A DNA stretch of 64,000 nt. Origin: Alloprevotella tannerae ATCC 51259 (GTDB lineage Bacteria > Bacteroidota > Bacteroidia > Bacteroidales > Bacteroidaceae). The first letter of the stretch is position 1; every line of letters begins with the position of its first letter. Location of the stretch: assembly GCF_000159995.1 (NCBI RefSeq), contig NZ_GG700643.1, positions 985,195 to 1,049,194 on the forward strand, written 5' to 3'. The translations under genes and the position numbers were made by a program. A model generated the notes under the pieces. That model was not told where the DNA came from and did not search any database. It was given only the letters and a program-made list of their open reading frames with translations. Positions 36,164-44,230 of this stretch are shown one piece after another.

Positions 36164-36724
36164 TTAATTGGATGCCTTCAGTTTCTCACAAGCTACCTTC
36201 ACATTAGCTCTGCCCTTCTTGTCAACGATACAGGGACTTTGAAGATAATATTTCCCATTATGCCGATACAGTTTTACCAACGAAGGGGAGCGTTGTAATG
36301 ACTGAGACAAGCTGTTCATTTCGCTCAATGAACGACCATAAACCAATGTTAACTCATTCTCCGACTCGCTCTTTACGGCACAAAGTATGCGGAATGTGAC
36401 CATTTGACCATTGCCCTCGAAGATGCAACTGTTTCGTTTAATATCCAGCGTGTAGCCGACAAAGACCGGCGGAAGCTCTGATGCCTGTAGATAGTATTCA
36501 TAAGTTCCCTGCCAGCTGGCATCCTTTACCTTAAATCCAAGTGTTTTCTTCTTGTTCACAGATGCTATACTATCCTCCGGAATCTGCACCCTTGAATACT
36601 GCGGCAGAGCCTTTTTCTGCTCGGTTTTTATCCGTTGCCCCGCAAGACTCCGTTGAGCATTACAGGTCATACAAAGCACCAACAACAGACACGAAATAAC
36701 CGTATTTTTCTTTGCTTTCTTCAT
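36164..36724 (-). CDS. Secreted protein of unknown function
   Basis: A 186-residue protein with a clear signal peptide (KKNTVISCLLLVLCMTCNAQ). The mature part has WQGTYEYYLQ, a segment TLDIKRNSCIFEGNGQMVTFRILC, then ELTLVYGRS, a pattern reminiscent of small Bacteroidales proteins labelled DUF5991; this link is weak. A -7 box TATATTTG on the minus strand (36733-36740) lies just upstream. It neighbours an IS element and may be an accessory gene. Confidence 0.65.
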   Translation of the reverse strand: MKKAKKNTVISCLLLVLCMTCNAQRSLAGQRIKTEQKKALPQYSRVQIPEDSIASVNKKKTLGFKVKDASWQGTYEYYLQASELPPVFVGYTLDIKRNSCIFEGNGQMVTFRILCAVKSESENELTLVYGRSLSEMNSLSQSLQRSPSLVKLYRHNGKYYLQSPCIVDKKGRANVKVACEKLKASN

Positions 36725-36732
36725 AGATAAGA

Positions 36733-36740
36733 CAAATATA
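36733..36740 (-). promoter_or_regulatory. Candidate promoter of the secreted protein gene
   Basis: Minus-strand TATATTTG matches TAnnTTTG and lies 8 bases from the start codon, implying a very short leader. Confidence 0.45.
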
Positions 36741-36878
36741 GGCAGATGCTTTCTTTCCTACAAGGGTGGGAGCGACATTTCTTCTTGCCATTAATTTTTC
36801 TTATCTGGCAACCTAAATATTCTTTTCGCGCCTCACTGCCGACTTCACAAGGCATATACTATGTACTTAATTCCTATC

Positions 36879-38346
36879 TATTGCTGTCCGATAAACGTCA
36901 AAAAGAGTAGGAAAGACCGCCTCAATCGCTGAAACAATGCGGTTGAGGTTCTCTTTTTGGCATTCCAAGCCCCCCCTAATCAAAAAGCGAAGGCATTTGA
37001 GGGCTTTCGGCCGCTTCTTTCAGGCATGCTTCCCAATCTTTTTCGGGATGATTAAAGAGGCTGTAGAAATCCACATAGTACATCAGTGTTATCCTGACCA
37101 TTGTGGCCAACCCCGAAAAGCTCCAAGAGCGTATGAGCCTCCTCCGCATTATCATGAGCAGCAGGTTGGCGATCAACGTTACCCAAATCTGTATCTTGAT
37201 GGCATTGGCACTCTCTCCATAGAAGTATTTGAGTGGAAAGTTCTGCTTTATCTGCTTGGACAACAACTCTATGGCCCATCTTTTGTGGTAGATATCCATG
37301 ATTTCGAGCGGGTCCGAGGTCATGTCGTTAGTCAGGAGGGAGATGAGTTTGCGCTTCTGAACATCGACATAAGTGACGATGCGTGCGTGATGGACAATGC
37401 TGGAACCGCCCTTGAGTTTCTTTCGGAAAGTAACCCGTTGTACACGAACCTGCATCACCCCTTCCGGCGTTTGACACATGACATCCTCCTCTATCGTGTA
37501 TTGCAGGTTTTTCTTCATCTTCGTGACATAGACGACGCCGCGCTCAGTCATCTGCTGAAACTTCGCATAGTCGATGTAGGCACGATCCATGGCAATGATA
37601 TCCCCCCTGTTCAACGTGGCCGGCAAGAGCATAAAAGAGTCGTTGGTGGCTGCGGAAGTGAAGCGGATGTCCGATGGAACTCCCTCGTTGGCTTGGATTA
37701 TACTGTGCACTTTGATACCCCCTTTCTTTTTACCTGTTTTGGGATGTCTGCCTACGCCTTTGAAGAGCAGGTTGGAGAAGAGGGTAATCGTTGTGGAGTC
37801 GATTATCTTCAGCCGTTTCATCCATTTCGGTTCATTTTTTCTTGTGCACAACCGGCTGTCCGAAGAAAGAAGATGACGATGCTTGGCGTATAAATCCCTA
37901 TAAACGGCCTCAAAGACCGCCTCCGAACGCCTTTTGTTTCCATCCGCCAAAGTGCTCCTTGAAGTCATCCTGAAGATGCCGAGATGGCGCAGCTTACAGG
38001 CCTCGGCCTGAAGGGACGCGGTGATTTCACGTAGAGAGTCGAAACGCATGATGACGGCATAAAGCATCACAAGCAGATGAGTCCAAGCGTCAAAGCTCTT
38101 GACATAGCGTTCTGCGCCCTGTTCGCTGCTTATGCGGAGGATTTCGGACTTGTTCAACAATTTTATGATCTGAGAATAGAGCGGCTGTCCGCTAAAATGT
38201 GTACTTTTACCCATGGTTAAATGTTTTTTTGTCGAATACAAATTAACCATTAAGGGCTGACTTTACAAAACGAAATCAGCCCTTTACTTTTTGCCCTCTC
38301 CAAAAGAACGGCATATCAATCAAAAAACTTTTATCGGACAGCAATA
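36879..38346 (-). mobile_element. Complete IS4-family insertion sequence with 9-bp target duplication
   Basis: The 1468-bp element is bounded by perfect 17-bp inverted ends TATTGCTGTCCGATAAA (36879-36895, and inverted at 38330-38346). The 9-bp ATTCCTATC occurs directly outside both ends (36870-36878 and 38347-38355). One transposase gene fills it. The intact ends and duplication suggest a recent insertion. Confidence 0.95.
36976..38214 (-). CDS. IS4-family DDE transposase
   Basis: A 412-residue transposase. The DDE pieces are IIDSTTITLF (first Asp), IIAMDRAYIDY (second Asp) and the Y-(2)-R-(3)-E-(6)-K box seen as YHKRWAIELLSKQIKQ. A DUF4372-like N terminus (MGKSTHFSGQPLYSQIIKLL) is present. 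The ATG at 38214 is chosen over one 12 codons upstream. The gene is intact inside a complete IS, so it may be active. Confidence 0.93.
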   Translation of the reverse strand: MGKSTHFSGQPLYSQIIKLLNKSEILRISSEQGAERYVKSFDAWTHLLVMLYAVIMRFDSLREITASLQAEACKLRHLGIFRMTSRSTLADGNKRRSEAVFEAVYRDLYAKHRHLLSSDSRLCTRKNEPKWMKRLKIIDSTTITLFSNLLFKGVGRHPKTGKKKGGIKVHSIIQANEGVPSDIRFTSAATNDSFMLLPATLNRGDIIAMDRAYIDYAKFQQMTERGVVYVTKMKKNLQYTIEEDVMCQTPEGVMQVRVQRVTFRKKLKGGSSIVHHARIVTYVDVQKRKLISLLTNDMTSDPLEIMDIYHKRWAIELLSKQIKQNFPLKYFYGESANAIKIQIWVTLIANLLLMIMRRRLIRSWSFSGLATMVRITLMYYVDFYSLFNHPEKDWEACLKEAAESPQMPSLFD

Positions 38347-38545
38347 ATTCCTATCAGACATATAAGTTAGATTGAAAGTCAATGAACATCGCGAAAAGTC
38401 GATAGATCTTACTATATTTGTCTCGATATTCCGGAAAAAGAGTATAGAAGCTCTTTGCAGATGACGGAGGCCGGTCTCTGTCATTTATGCAGGCTTGCAC
38501 AGGACTGCACAGGAACAAGAATCACAAAGAAAGGATATAAGATTG

Positions 38546-39223
38546 ATGGAAAGGAAGTTTGAACAGTCTGCTGAGACGCAGATACAAGGCAATAAGGCCG
38601 ACAACAAAAAAGAAATGGTTACCCACAAACAGCATGGGCTATTGGCAAATACACATAAAAAAAAGTGGATGAGTCTCATCTTGCTTATCGTCATCATAGG
38701 AATTGCTTGTGGTCTTTTTATCGGGCTAAAAGCCCTTACACCACAGTCTAGACAGGAAAGAGAAATGCTCACTAGAAAATTACCACCCAACCAACGTACA
38801 AACGGACTGGCTATTTTCACTATACCGGAAGGCTTTGTCTGTCAGAAACAGGATGTCAGTAAGGACTTAGGCGATGATATAGTATTCAAACTGAAGCATA
38901 ATGCCGTGGGATCTCTGGGCATTTATTCATTTTATACATCGGATGATTTCAAGACAAAAGTATATAATAATTTGGAAAAGCTTACACTCGAAAGCCTTAA
39001 AGACAAATCTCCCAAACTGGTTGCAGAGGGTAGGGAGAATATAAACGGTAATACCTGTGTTTTTCGTGTCTGGCGCTTTCAGAAAGAAGGTAAAACTCTT
39101 TACTGGCGTTTCTGCTCCGTTACCGATAAGAGAAAGGAGAAAGTTTGTGTCATAAATGCCTACGACAATGGTACGTCAGGCTCTTACATCCTAGATTTGG
39201 TCAAATCAATAAGATTCGAATAA
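38546..39223 (+). CDS. Single-pass membrane protein of unknown function
   Basis: A 225-residue protein with a charged cytoplasmic N terminus, one transmembrane helix at about 41-62 (MSLILLIVIIGIACGLFIGL) and an extracytoplasmic domain of about 160 residues rich in Lys. The start is taken at the ATG after AAAGGATATAAGATTG; the frame is open 17 codons further up. A -7 box TATATTTG lies at 38413-38420. No family was recognised. It lies next to the IS and the tRNA, a typical accessory spot. Confidence 0.6.
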   Translation: MERKFEQSAETQIQGNKADNKKEMVTHKQHGLLANTHKKKWMSLILLIVIIGIACGLFIGLKALTPQSRQEREMLTRKLPPNQRTNGLAIFTIPEGFVCQKQDVSKDLGDDIVFKLKHNAVGSLGIYSFYTSDDFKTKVYNNLEKLTLESLKDKSPKLVAEGRENINGNTCVFRVWRFQKEGKTLYWRFCSVTDKRKEKVCVINAYDNGTSGSYILDLVKSIRFE

Positions 39224-39430
39224 ACGCCCTTTTTTGAGGAAAGTCTGAGCGGTGATGAGATAAACTCATCTCGTCTTTCATCCGCCCTCTAACAAAAGAG
39301 GGTACATCTCTAAAGAGTTTTTCGACCACAACGATAATGGATAAAGCCTCTCAAAGGAGTGCATACGGTAGCTATCTATGTATTGTTTAGTTAAAAATGT
39401 GCTTTAATATAAAGTTTGCTCTCTCAATAT

Positions 39431-39461
39431 TTTGTAGTCCCGGAAAATGTCTATACCTTTG
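39431..39461 (+). promoter_or_regulatory. Promoter of tRNA-Ser
   Basis: TTTG at 39431-39434 and TACCTTTG at 39454-39461 are 19 bases apart, a near-ideal Bacteroidetes promoter 46 bases before the tRNA. The stretch 39224-39430 before it holds two weak hairpins and no gene. Confidence 0.8.
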
Positions 39462-39507
39462 CAACCGCTTTCAATTAGGAGGCGGGTAGACTAAAGTTTT
39501 GCCTTCA

Positions 39508-39592
39508 GGAGAGATGGTAGAGTGGTCGATTACAGCGGTCTTGAAAACCGCCGTGCTGAGAGGCACCGGGGGTTCGAATCCCTCTCTCTCCG
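39508..39592 (+). tRNA. tRNA-Ser (anticodon UGA)
   Basis: The 85-nt sequence folds as a class II tRNA. The acceptor arms are GGAGAGA and TCTCTCC with discriminator G. The anticodon loop is CTTGAAA with anticodon TGA, the long variable arm is typical of Ser, and the T loop is TTCGAAT. No CCA is encoded. It borders the conjugative element, but no copy of its 3' end was found at the far side. Confidence 0.93.
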
Positions 39593-39640
39593 CTGGAAGT
39601 ACTCTGGAAAAGACTTCAGAAAACGCTTCGCAAAACCAGT

Positions 39641-39677
39641 AAGTATCGTAGCTTCAACAAGTTACGATACTTTTGTT
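39641..39677 (+). terminator. Hairpin terminator after tRNA-Ser
   Basis: Arms AAGTATCGTA (39641-39650) and TACGATACTT (39663-39672), then TTTTG. A wider inverted pair, GTACTCTG before and CAGAGTAC after, surrounds it. Confidence 0.6.
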
Positions 39678-39713
39678 TTATACTTACACGTTTTTTCAGA
39701 GTACGTAAGGAGG

Positions 39714-39902
39714 GTGCCGAAACGCCCAAAATACTCTCCTACGGTTACAATCTGGTTACAAAAAGATGAACCGAATAAAAATTGTAACCAAGAGTACGTA
39801 CAGAGATTGTTTAGAGTACTTATATATTGCTGTTATTCAAATGATTATGTGGAACTTTGCAGCGGGGTATACGGAAGTTTATTCCAACCATTCAGGCAGT
39901 AA
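39714..39902 (+). pseudogene. Possible N-terminal remnant of a second tyrosine integrase
   Basis: After GTAAGGAGG a GTG opens a frame reading VPKRPKYSPTVTIWLQKDEP, which looks like the arm-binding N terminus of a Bacteroidetes tyrosine recombinase. The similarity stops after about 25 codons and the frame ends at 39902 without a catalytic domain. If correct, an older element once used this tRNA locus. The call rests on pattern memory only. Confidence 0.3.
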
Positions 39903-39963
39903 ACACCTTTCAATGTGAATACAATTTCCCGTGAACCCGGCTACAATTAAAAACAGTCAATGT

Positions 39964-41187
39964 ATGAAATCAATTTTCAGAACAGTCTTCTATCTCAGAA
40001 GCAACTATGTAAACAAGGAGGGCAAGACCCCGGTGATGTTGAGGATTTACCTTAACAACGAACGGTTGTGCATAGGTTCATCCGGAGTCGCCGTTGAACA
40101 GAACCAATGGGACAGTACGCGAGAACGGGTGAAAGGACGCAATACCGAAGCCCTAAGTATGAACTTGCAGTTGGACAGCATCCAAAACGACCTGCAAACC
40201 ATCTATCGCAAGTTGGAAATGACGAACGACCTGTGCTTGGAACGCATCAAGTCCGAGTATCTTGGCAGGCAGGACAATGTCTGCACACTCATGCAGCTTT
40301 TCGAGAAGCATAATACGGACATACAGGAACAGGTCGGCGTATCGGTTAGTGTGGCAACATTGCAGAAATACAATGTTTGTAAGAAACACTTCGCGGCTTT
40401 CTTGTATGAAAAGTACAAACGCAATGACATTCGCCTGTCCGAATTGACATTCACAGTCATTCATGACTTTGACGTTTATTTGCGTACAACCGCCGGGCAG
40501 AATCCCAATACGGCCACGAAAACGATGAAGACTTTCAAGACCATCACCATACTGGGAAGGAGGATGGACGTGTTGAACCACGACCCGTTCATAAATCACC
40601 ATTTCCACTTGGAGCCGGTAAACCGTGGCTTCCTCACGGACGAGGAAATCATGAAGATTGCCAACAAAGATTTCGGCATCCATCGCTTGGAACTGGTAAG
40701 GGACATTTTCATCTTCTCTTGCTTTACAGGTCTGGCATATATAGACGTGTCCAACCTTACGCCGGACAACATCGTTACGCTTGATGACAAGCAATGGATC
40801 ATGACCAAACGTCAGAAGACAAACGTGGAGACCAATGTGCTGCTCCTTGACATTCCCAAGCGCATCATCGCCAAATATGGGCATAAGACCTATCGGGACG
40901 GTAAGCTCCTTCCGGTACTTACAAACCAGAAGATTAACGCTTATCTCAAGGAAATTGGCGACCTTTGCGGTATCAAGAAGAACCTGACCTTCCACCTTGC
41001 CCGGCACACGTTTGCCACGATGTCACTGAGCAAAGGCGTTCCGATGGAAAGTGTGTCAAAGATGCTGGGGCACACCAACCTAAAAACCACCCAAATCTAC
41101 GCGCGTATCACGAACAAGAAGATAGAGCATGATATGGAAGAACTGGCTGGCAAGCTCGGCAAGTTCAATACGGCAATGGGCGTTTAA
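39964..41187 (+). CDS. int: Tyrosine recombinase (element integrase)
   Basis: Catalyses integration and excision of the conjugative element. The 407-residue protein has the Bacteroidetes N-terminal arm domain (VFYLRSNYVNKEGKTPVMLR), a core-binding domain, and the catalytic domain with HLARHTFAT and LGHTNLKTTQIYARI, which carry the HxxR motif and the nucleophilic Tyr. At the place of the first catalytic Arg it reads SCFTGLAYIDV, with Ala; loss of this Arg is also known for IntDOT of CTnDOT. The start MKSIFRTVFY is chosen over an earlier frame start at 39931. Confidence 0.95.
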   Translation: MKSIFRTVFYLRSNYVNKEGKTPVMLRIYLNNERLCIGSSGVAVEQNQWDSTRERVKGRNTEALSMNLQLDSIQNDLQTIYRKLEMTNDLCLERIKSEYLGRQDNVCTLMQLFEKHNTDIQEQVGVSVSVATLQKYNVCKKHFAAFLYEKYKRNDIRLSELTFTVIHDFDVYLRTTAGQNPNTATKTMKTFKTITILGRRMDVLNHDPFINHHFHLEPVNRGFLTDEEIMKIANKDFGIHRLELVRDIFIFSCFTGLAYIDVSNLTPDNIVTLDDKQWIMTKRQKTNVETNVLLLDIPKRIIAKYGHKTYRDGKLLPVLTNQKINAYLKEIGDLCGIKKNLTFHLARHTFATMSLSKGVPMESVSKMLGHTNLKTTQIYARITNKKIEHDMEELAGKLGKFNTAMGV

Positions 41188-41222
41188 TATGATTAATGTG
41201 TAATCCCTAAAATAAAAGACTT

Positions 41223-41693
41223 ATGGAAACAACAAAGAAAGAGCTATCTTACTTCCGATTGAAGTTAGAGACCTATCTTGGTGAGCATTTTCCTGAAATG
41301 CTGAGTGACAAATCGTTCGTAACGGCAAGAGCCGACGAAGCTCTTACCACCTACTGCGATGCAGTGGCACAAGGCTTCTCGCATCCCGGAGCTGAGAGTA
41401 TGGCAAGTGAAGTGCTGCATCGAGGACTGCATTTCTCAAAGTATGATACGCTTGTGTCTGTCTTGGAGAATGAGTTTGAGAAAGAGCTGCCCTCCCCACT
41501 CCCCGAAAGACTGTCCCCGATACTTTTGAAGAACAAGGCTGTGCAAAGCGTTTTCGCCAAGTATGACCTTACGGACGAATTTGGCGCAAGTCCTGAATAC
41601 GAGAAGCTTTACACCGAACTGACCGGTACAATCGTCCTGCTTATCGAGGACAATCACCTGCCGACAATAGACGGCGAGAGCGATATTGTATAA
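41223..41693 (+). CDS. DUF1896 family protein
   Basis: A 156-residue cytoplasmic protein of a family found on Bacteroidales conjugative elements, usually close to the integrase. Recognisable parts are ELSYFRLKLETYL, ARADEALTTYCDAVAQG and VLHRGLHFSKYDTL. Function is unknown. It lies 35 bases after int and is followed by a strong terminator, so the two may share a transcript. Confidence 0.8.
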   Translation: METTKKELSYFRLKLETYLGEHFPEMLSDKSFVTARADEALTTYCDAVAQGFSHPGAESMASEVLHRGLHFSKYDTLVSVLENEFEKELPSPLPERLSPILLKNKAVQSVFAKYDLTDEFGASPEYEKLYTELTGTIVLLIEDNHLPTIDGESDIV

Positions 41694-41754
41694 TAACCGT
41701 GTTCTTTATCCTTTTAAAGAAACACTGTTTCCTAAAAGGTTCATTTTTTGCAGC

Positions 41755-41794
41755 AAGGTGGTTATCTGTTTTGAGATAACCACCTTTTGTTTTC
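41755..41794 (+). terminator. Intrinsic terminator after the DUF1896 gene
   Basis: Perfect 13-bp arms AAGGTGGTTATCT and AGATAACCACCTT with a 6-base loop, then TTTGTTTT. Confidence 0.93.
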
Positions 41795-41929
41795 TCACGA
41801 TTATGGTTCTTATGGTCTTATAGCCGATAGGAACTCATTCCTCAATATTTTACCGGATAGCAATTGCAAATGATAAAGCGACAACCTTTAAGTCATTTTT
41901 TCCACATTATGTATCCGCACCCTGATTGT

Positions 41930-42253
41930 CTATTGGTTATATAAAACTGTGACACAAAGCAAGATTGAAAACACTGCCACCAGGATGGTGGTAGGTGCCG
42001 GCACCTTAATGGCCAAAAATACCGTGAAGAGCACAAGCAATATGTTTATGGCAAGCGTGTAACGGAAAGTGACGGGCATTTGAAGCTGATAATGCAAGCC
42101 ATTGGCTAAACCGGCAAATACAAGTGCCAACCCCGCACTGAAAAACCAAAAGGCTTCGGCTGAAAGTTGGTTGTATTTCTTGAAACTGAGTGCCGAATGG
42201 GCGATGCCTAGCAACATTATCCCAACAATGGCAACAAGATGCAATGTCCTCAT
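41930..42253 (-). CDS. Small four-helix membrane protein
   Basis: A 107-residue protein made of four hydrophobic helices (about 4-24, 33-52, 59-79 and 85-105) with short polar loops. No family was recognised. It is the only minus-strand gene in the left arm of the element and is next to a MITE, so it is likely cargo. A second frame in the same place lacks this helix pattern. Confidence 0.6.
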   Translation of the reverse strand: MRTLHLVAIVGIMLLGIAHSALSFKKYNQLSAEAFWFFSAGLALVFAGLANGLHYQLQMPVTFRYTLAINILLVLFTVFLAIKVPAPTTILVAVFSILLCVTVLYNQ

Positions 42254-42295
42254 AAGTCAAAAGTTTATGTCTTTTTCACAAAGGTACGAATAATT

Positions 42296-42458
42296 GTAAC
42301 TATTCAGCGATAATGAACGTTGAATATCAAGAACTTATAAACGTAACATTGTGGCAAAAAGGTTCAAAATGACATTCTTTACCAAAATTTGTATGTGTTT
42401 TTTATGTAACTTCTTGATAATCAACAGTGGTTTATACGCCTTATCGCTGAATAGTTAC
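42296..42458. mobile_element. MITE with IS66-like ends
   Basis: A 163-bp element with perfect 18-bp inverted ends GTAACTATTCAGCGATAA (42296-42313, and inverted at 42441-42458). The 8-bp GAATAATT stands directly outside both ends. IS66-family elements begin with GTAA and make 8-bp duplications, so this is probably a non-autonomous derivative. The inner parts TTGAATATCAAGAA and TTCTTGATAATCAA also pair. No coding capacity. Confidence 0.9.
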
Positions 42459-42480
42459 GAATAATTTCTATAAAAGGGGC

Positions 42481-42528
42481 ATGTGGCCAGTATAAGTCAT
42501 AGCCGGTTATCACCGACAGTGGCCACAT
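42481..42528. terminator. Hairpin, possible terminator
   Basis: Perfect 9-bp arms ATGTGGCCA (42481-42489) and TGGCCACAT (42520-42528), followed by TCTCTTTTCCCC. It separates the MITE from the structured leader of the next operon. Confidence 0.5.
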
Positions 42529-42628
42529 TCTCTTTTCCCCTTATCTTGGCTTTGCACTTTCGCTTCTTTTCCGAAACTCCACCTTATGCAATGTCATAAA
42601 GGCGGATGCTGTTCCCTTTTTATCCGCA

Positions 42629-42748
42629 AAGGTAGTACGGGGCTTACGGCTTCTCCAAGGTCGCAGCCTTTGGTTTGGCTGGAAAATCTCCACGCCTGCG
42701 GGTAGTATTTTCCGCCAAAACCTTGTGTAAGCCACGCCCCGCTACCTT
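42629..42748 (+). ncRNA. Candidate structured leader RNA of the PcfK-ArdA-PcfJ operon
   Basis: AAGGTAG (42629-42635) pairs with CTACCTT (42742-42748), CGGGG (42638-42642) with CCCCG (42737-42741), and CTTAC (42643-42647) with GTAAG (42727-42731). The closed domain contains GGCT/AGCC (42648-42651 with 42665-42668) and GGCTGGAAAAT/ATTTTCCGCC (42677-42687 with 42707-42716), giving a three-way-junction layout. A further hairpin GCGGAT/ATCCGC (42602-42627) lies in front. The next ATG is 62 bases downstream. Strand is assumed from the operon. Confidence 0.5.
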
Positions 42749-42810
42749 GATTTTGCTACAAAAAGGAATCAGCATACTCCGATCTTTGGACGCATAAAAA
42801 AAATGTCGTT

Positions 42811-43242
42811 ATGGATAAGCAGAAAGTAGATACAACATCTTCGATGAACAGAAAAGGATATAGCTCCTCCTCTCATTACCGCATTAACCCTGTGGTTGGA
42901 CAAAGTGGGCAAATGTTGGCAATCAAGTTCGTACAATGGGACGTACCCTCTTTGGAGAGCCTTTGTAACAGCAAGGTCTATATCCTGCGTGCAAAACTCA
43001 ATCGTGACGAACGTATGAGCCGTGAGGAAAAGAATTGGCTATGTGAAGCGGTGAACTCAAACACTTATTTCCGTACAGCCGTTCCTCTTATGGGCTACCG
43101 CTTTGATTTCTTTGATGTACTGAAAAAATACCTTGTAAATCAGTACGGACAATGGACAGAGTACTATGCTCCCGACAGAGCAAGCCTGAGAACCTACCTA
43201 TACGGACACATCAATCAAATTGTAGAACTCCCTAAACATTAA
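42811..43242 (+). CDS. Conserved element protein of unknown function
   Basis: A 143-residue protein of a type I associate with Bacteroidales conjugative elements, first in the operon with PcfK, ArdA and PcfJ. Visible parts are YRINPVVGQSGQMLAIKFV, VYILRAKLNRDERMSREEKNWL and a C-terminal YLYGHINQIVEL. No domain with known activity was recognised. The gap to pcfK is 6 bases. Confidence 0.65.
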   Translation: MDKQKVDTTSSMNRKGYSSSSHYRINPVVGQSGQMLAIKFVQWDVPSLESLCNSKVYILRAKLNRDERMSREEKNWLCEAVNSNTYFRTAVPLMGYRFDFFDVLKKYLVNQYGQWTEYYAPDRASLRTYLYGHINQIVELPKH

Positions 43243-43248
43243 GAAGAC

Positions 43249-43662
43249 ATGAAAGGAACGGAACATTTCACACGGACAATAGCCGAGTATCTCAACCAGC
43301 GTGCAGCGTCAGACCCCTTGTTTGCCCCCAACTTGATGAAGCCTAACAAGAACATAGAGGATTGTGTAACCTACATCTTGAACGAGGTGAAGAAAAGCGG
43401 TTGCAATGGTTTCGACGACGATGAAATCTACTCTATGGCAGTGCATTTTTTCGATGAGGATAATATCGACATCGGCAAACCGCTCGATTGCCACGTGGCA
43501 GTAAACCATGTGGTACAGCTCACAGAAGAGGAAAAGGCGGAAGCACGCAAGCAAGCCATCGAGCAGTACCAACGCGAACAGCTTGCCAAGATGCGCAGCC
43601 ACAGCGAGCGAACCAAGAAAGCGGAAAACAAGGTTGCACAACCCTCCTTATTTGATTTTTAA
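43249..43662 (+). CDS. PcfK-like protein
   Basis: A 137-residue acidic protein of the PcfK-like family, a constant companion of PcfJ on Bacteroidales conjugative elements and named after enterococcal pCF10 genes. FTRTIAEYLNQRAASDPLF opens the conserved domain, and the C-terminal third is a charged helix (about 92-125) ending in QPSLFDF. Its exact role in transfer is not established. Confidence 0.8.
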   Translation: MKGTEHFTRTIAEYLNQRAASDPLFAPNLMKPNKNIEDCVTYILNEVKKSGCNGFDDDEIYSMAVHFFDEDNIDIGKPLDCHVAVNHVVQLTEEEKAEARKQAIEQYQREQLAKMRSHSERTKKAENKVAQPSLFDF

Positions 43663-43682
43663 CCCTTAGACAATAACGCAAT

Positions 43683-44213
43683 ATGAAAGCAATGGATTTG
43701 AACAAAGCACGGATTTACGTAGGCACTTATAGGAAATATAACAAAGGCTCGTTACAAGGCGGATGGGTGGACATGGCGGACTTCTATGACTTGGAAGAGT
43801 TTTGGGAACGTTGTGCCAAGATACACGAGGACGAGGAAGAACCCGAATACATGTTCCAAGACTGGGAGAACATCCCCGAAGGCTTGATAGACGAGGGCAA
43901 CTTGGAAGAGAACTTCTTTGAACTTCGGGACGAATTGGACAAGCTGAACGACACCGAGAAAGAAGCCTTTTGGGTATGGGCGTACTATGAGGGAGTGAAC
44001 CTATGCAAAGACGCCTATTTCCTCGTAAGGTCTTTCCAATCCGCCTTTGTGGGGCGTTATGCCGACAAGGAGGAGTTCGCAAAGGAACTTGTGGGGATGG
44101 AACACGAACTTTGCGAGTTCGCACTTTCCTACTTCGATTACGGCAAATATGCCGATGACCTTTTTATGACAGACTTCTGGTTTGAGGACGGCTATGTTTT
44201 TCGCAACAGATAG
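43683..44213 (+). CDS. ardA: Antirestriction protein ArdA
   Basis: ArdA mimics B-form DNA and blocks type I restriction enzymes when the element enters a new host. The 176-residue protein is very acidic (many Glu and Asp) and begins ARIYVGTYRKYNKGSLQGGW, the family N terminus. The other features are DLEEFWERCAKIHEDEEEPE and a negative C-terminal half. The start may be the first ATG or the one three codons later. It sits between pcfK and pcfJ. Confidence 0.9.
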   Translation: MKAMDLNKARIYVGTYRKYNKGSLQGGWVDMADFYDLEEFWERCAKIHEDEEEPEYMFQDWENIPEGLIDEGNLEENFFELRDELDKLNDTEKEAFWVWAYYEGVNLCKDAYFLVRSFQSAFVGRYADKEEFAKELVGMEHELCEFALSYFDYGKYADDLFMTDFWFEDGYVFRNR

Positions 44214-44230
44214 AATAAGGAGGAAAGAGT

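Noticed and set aside
36937-37893. Plus-strand frame of 318 codons in the IS element
   Set aside because: It lies antisense to the intact transposase, which explains its length.
39570-39592. tRNA-Ser 3' end as attachment site
   Set aside because: No copy of this sequence was found between 63405 and 63600.
40153-41007. Minus-strand frame of 284 codons opposite int
   Set aside because: It is a shadow of the integrase gene.
42541-42735. Minus-strand frame of 64 codons
   Set aside because: It coincides with the structured leader; no domain and no promoter.
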